Positions 61,054 to 64,000 of a stretch of DNA of 64,000 bases are shown piece by piece. The notes beneath the pieces were generated by a model. That model was given only the letters and a program-made list of their open reading frames with translations, was not told the origin of the DNA and searched no databases. The stretch is from Bacteroidales bacterium. Its GTDB lineage: Bacteria > Bacteroidota > Bacteroidia > Bacteroidales > WCHB1-69. Location of the stretch: positions 62,001 to 126,000 of the forward strand of contig JAKSMB010000002.1 of assembly GCA_024400875.1 (NCBI GenBank). Direction: 5' to 3'. Both the position numbers and the translations under genes were made by a program. Position 1 is the stretch's first letter. Each line of letters starts with the position of its first letter.

Positions 61054-64000
61054 TTGAAAGCAACAAATAAAACATATACAAATTGCAAGCTGATCGTACT
61101 GTTGTTTGCCTTCTTAGGTTTTCTAACAGGCGGTTACGCTGCCGAAACCATTACTCCGGTTTCCATGCTTAATCCGGTTGGCGTTTTCCCTCCGGATACC
61201 TCAAAAAAGTCTAATGTTCCCCAGCCCAGCAATAACCCGTTGGACAACTCCTTCAATAGCCCGTTCTGGTTGCAAAACCCGACAGGTTTGGGAACAAATA
61301 TCCAGTACGATCCTGAAACCAATACGTATAATTTTCAATATATGACGGGTTCAGTGCCTTATGGCCCAGGAACTTATATGGACATAAATGAGTATATAGA
61401 CTACGATTTGCGCAAGAGTATTGATGATTACTGGTACAATCATAGCACTTCGTACGCGGGTGGTAATCGTAGGGGTGGCGGTGGCCTCATCCCTGAGTTG
61501 CACATTGGCGGCGACCTCTTTGAAGGCATTTTCGGTAGCAATACCATTGACATCCGTCCGGCAGGTACGATGGAATTGAAATTTGGTGTTAAGTACAATA
61601 ATGTTAAGAACTTAACACTTCCTGTTAAGCAACGCCGTCAGATCCAGTTCGACTTTGACGAAGATATTCAGCTGAACTTGATTGCTAAGATTGGTGAGAA
61701 AATTGAGTTCAACCTCAATTATACCACCGACGAACTTTCCATTGATAACAATATGGACAAAGTGAAACTGAAGTATGCTGGTAAGGAGGATGATATTCTG
61801 CAATTAATTGAATTTGGTAATGTTACGTTGCCATTGAATAGTACACTCATCACGGGTAGCCAAAGTTTGTTTGGTGTTAAGTCGCAACTCAAGTTCGGTA
61901 ATTTGTTGGTGACAGCGGTTGCATCACAAAAGAATAGTACCTCACAAACGATGACCATCACCGGCGGTGCTGAAGAGCAGGATTTCTATTTCCGTGCCGA
62001 TGAGTACGAAGAGAACAAACACTTCTTCATTGGACAGTTCTTCCGTGATCATTACAACGAATATCTGAGCACCTTGCCATTAGTGGGATCTCCAATCGTT
62101 ATTACTAAGATTGAAGTATGGCGCACCACCGTTGGCGCTGCTACTAATGATAACCGAAATATCGTGGCATTTACCGACTTGGGTGAATCAGATCCGGAGT
62201 TTAATGCCCTTTCTTATAACCCTGCATATGATGGCGGTCAGTATCCCGACAATATGGTTAACAACCTGACGATGTTTGCTGATTCATCCATTATCCGCAA
62301 TATCTCCAGCGTGTCTAACAACTTGCAAGGTCTGGGCATGCGTTCGGGTGTGAACTACGAAAAGGTGGAAAGTGCTCGCTTGCTTTCACCTTCAGAATAC
62401 ACCTTCAACTCAAAGCTGGGTTTCATTACACTTAATTCAGCGCTAAGCTCTGATCAGGTGTTGGCTGTCGCCTTCCAATATACGGTGATTGGCTCTGATA
62501 AGGTTTACCAAGTAGGTGAGTTCTCCAATGAGGTTGCCGCACCAAACTGTATTCGTGTGAAGTTGTTGAAGAGTACCAGCTTGAATACCAAGTCTCCATT
62601 GTGGAAGTTGATGATGAAGAACGTTTACAACCTCTCCGCTTATCAGGTGTCACCGGAAAAATTCCGCTTGAACATTCTCTATACTGGCGACTCAGAGGGT
62701 GTGCCTAATGGTTTCTTCACCAAGGGCTCTCAGAAGGGTATCTCCCTCATCAAGTTGATGGGATTGGACCGCTTGAACCAACAACAAGATCCTAACCCAG
62801 ATGGTATCTTCGACTTTATTGATGGCGCTGCTACAGAGGGCGGTACGATCAACTCCAATAATGGTCGTATCTATTTCCCAACAATAGAACCTTTTGGTAA
62901 AGACTTACGCGCTATCTTCCCAGAGAATGAACAGGAATTAGCTAACTTCTATGCATTCGACTCTTTGTATACGATGACAAAGACGATGGCTCAGCAGATA
63001 ACCAACAAGAACAAGTATTACATCGAAGGTAGTTATCGCTCTTCCTATGGTTCAGAGTTCCACTTCTCTACTACCAACGTGGCTAAAGGTTCTGTGAAGG
63101 TTACCGCTGGTGGTATTACCTTGACCGAAAATGTGGACTATACGGTCAACTACGATATGGGTACCGTTTCCATCATCAATCAGGGTGTGTTGAGTTCTGG
63201 TACGCCAATCTCTATCTCCATTGAAAACGATAACGCCATTGCCGCCACCGACCAGGTGATGTTTGGCGCAAACTTCGACTATACTTTCTCTAAGGATTTC
63301 AATATCGGTGCAACCATCTTGAACTTGCGTGAGAGACCTTTTACCAACAAGGTGAATTATGGTGAAGAGCCGATCAACAATATGATCTGGGGTATGAACT
63401 TCGCTTATAAAACAGAGCTTCCGTTCATTACCAAGGTGATCGATAAAATTACATTCCATAGTACGACCACACAATCCTTCCTTAACTTAGAAGGAGAGTT
63501 CGCACACTTTGTACCTGGCCACAACAAGGCTATTGGCAAGACGGGTACAACTTATATCGATGACTTCGAGGCTTCCAAGTCTACAATTGATTTGATGACG
63601 ATGGCCAACTGGGTGTTGGCTTCTACACCGCAAGGACAGTTGGATCTCTTCCCAGAGGCTCAAACGGTTTCCATTGCTGACAATCCTCGTAAGCAACTTG
63701 CATACGGTTACAACCGTGCCCGCCTCGCGTGGTATATCATCGACCCGTTGTTCTACAATAACAATAGTGCAACGCCATCGAACTTGACCTCCGCAGATCA
63801 GTCGATGCCGTATGCTCGTGCCGTATATGAACCTGAACTTTTCCCATATAAGCAACAATCAGGTACACAGCTTACCACCTATATGACGGTGTTCAATATG
63901 GCATTCTATCCGTCCGAACGCGGTCAGTACAACTATGATGTTGCAGGTGCCGAGGGCTTCTCACACGGTGTGAACGAAGACGGCTCTTTGCGTGATCCTA
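61054..64000 (+). CDS. sprA: T9SS outer-membrane translocon SprA (partial, 3' end beyond window)
   Basis: The frame is open from TTG at 61054 to the right edge (982 codons). The start is TTG, chosen because it lies 6 bases after the ruvA stop and opens a clear signal peptide (KLIVLLFAFLGFLTGGYAAE); the first ATG downstream (about 61168) would remove it. SprA marks include FDEDIQLNLIAKIGEKIEFN, NMDKVKLKYAG, QSLFGVKSQLKFG, EVWRTT, LAWYIIDPLFY and NMAFYPSERGQYNYD. In Flavobacterium johnsoniae, SprA (about 2,400 residues) forms the giant 36-strand barrel through which T9SS cargo crosses the outer membrane. It explains the sorting-domain proteins elsewhere in the window. Confidence 0.93.
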   Translation, partial: MKATNKTYTNCKLIVLLFAFLGFLTGGYAAETITPVSMLNPVGVFPPDTSKKSNVPQPSNNPLDNSFNSPFWLQNPTGLGTNIQYDPETNTYNFQYMTGSVPYGPGTYMDINEYIDYDLRKSIDDYWYNHSTSYAGGNRRGGGGLIPELHIGGDLFEGIFGSNTIDIRPAGTMELKFGVKYNNVKNLTLPVKQRRQIQFDFDEDIQLNLIAKIGEKIEFNLNYTTDELSIDNNMDKVKLKYAGKEDDILQLIEFGNVTLPLNSTLITGSQSLFGVKSQLKFGNLLVTAVASQKNSTSQTMTITGGAEEQDFYFRADEYEENKHFFIGQFFRDHYNEYLSTLPLVGSPIVITKIEVWRTTVGAATNDNRNIVAFTDLGESDPEFNALSYNPAYDGGQYPDNMVNNLTMFADSSIIRNISSVSNNLQGLGMRSGVNYEKVESARLLSPSEYTFNSKLGFITLNSALSSDQVLAVAFQYTVIGSDKVYQVGEFSNEVAAPNCIRVKLLKSTSLNTKSPLWKLMMKNVYNLSAYQVSPEKFRLNILYTGDSEGVPNGFFTKGSQKGISLIKLMGLDRLNQQQDPNPDGIFDFIDGAATEGGTINSNNGRIYFPTIEPFGKDLRAIFPENEQELANFYAFDSLYTMTKTMAQQITNKNKYYIEGSYRSSYGSEFHFSTTNVAKGSVKVTAGGITLTENVDYTVNYDMGTVSIINQGVLSSGTPISISIENDNAIAATDQVMFGANFDYTFSKDFNIGATILNLRERPFTNKVNYGEEPINNMIWGMNFAYKTELPFITKVIDKITFHSTTTQSFLNLEGEFAHFVPGHNKAIGKTGTTYIDDFEASKSTIDLMTMANWVLASTPQGQLDLFPEAQTVSIADNPRKQLAYGYNRARLAWYIIDPLFYNNNSATPSNLTSADQSMPYARAVYEPELFPYKQQSGTQLTTYMTVFNMAFYPSERGQYNYDVAGAEGFSHGVNEDGSLRDP

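Overview
The window looks like chromosomal DNA of a Bacteroidota bacterium, most likely a Bacteroidales member living in or near an animal host. The sequence signs are: a -7 element TAnnTTTG ahead of about 30 transcription units; a 286-residue primary sigma factor; type IX secretion (T9SS) and gliding genes (gldD and the first 982 codons of sprA); at least four exported proteins with a C-terminal T9SS sorting domain; and Rho with a long disordered N-terminus. No insertion sequence, prophage, CRISPR array, rRNA or replication origin was seen. Most genes are core or common lineage genes.

Layout. 1-1300: a cobalamin riboswitch drives a two-repeat T9SS surface protein cut by the left edge. 1328-1453: an 18-copy heptanucleotide array. 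1.5-6.6 kb: secreted C69 dipeptidase, then an outer-membrane pair on the minus strand. 6.7-11 kb: AraC regulator, folB, a methyltransferase, typA and a small Smr protein. 11-18 kb: M16 protease, a GC-rich hairpin spacer, mreB, a SPOR protein, folD and an M64 protease. 18.1 kb: tRNA-Thr. 18.2-23.8 kb: the holA-valS-small membrane protein-pfkB operon, then rplU-rpmA. 23.9-31.2 kb: htrA, rpoD-gldD, a secreted nuclease/phosphatase-fold protein, dksA-like-lspA and an S46 dipeptidyl peptidase. 31.2-34.3 kb: a lipoprotein-lipoprotein-cinA-xerD operon. 34.4-40.6 kb: NlpC/P60-LysM hydrolase, T9SS subtilase, comF and a T9SS transglutaminase-like protein. 40.7-45 kb: a CLC channel-rmlC-HAD operon and a cysteine desulfidase-like gene. 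45-48.5 kb: serine hydrolase-PHP phosphatase-M16 operon. 48.6-50.3 kb: rho. 50.5-56.3 kb: a LamG surface protein and a GtrA/methyltransferase/GT2/GT-C cluster. 56.3-58 kb: ispE and a YitT protein. 58.1 kb: tRNA-Asn. 58.3-64 kb: comEC, ruvA and sprA (cut by the right edge).

How the genes fit together. A large share of the window makes exported proteins: dipeptidase C69, M16, M64, HtrA, S46, subtilase, transglutaminase fold, NlpC/P60, serine hydrolase. SprA and GldD belong to the export and gliding apparatus, and LspA matures the lipoproteins. There are no SusCD pairs or glycoside hydrolases here, so the local picture is of a protein- and peptide-using cell envelope.

Nothing here is clearly a new defence or mobile system. 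The best leads are the B12-riboswitch surface protein, the heptamer repeat family seen at two distant loci, the LamG protein whose sorting-like module sits at the N-terminus, a Rho that seems to lack the usual N-terminal helical domain, and transcripts that appear to be almost leaderless.
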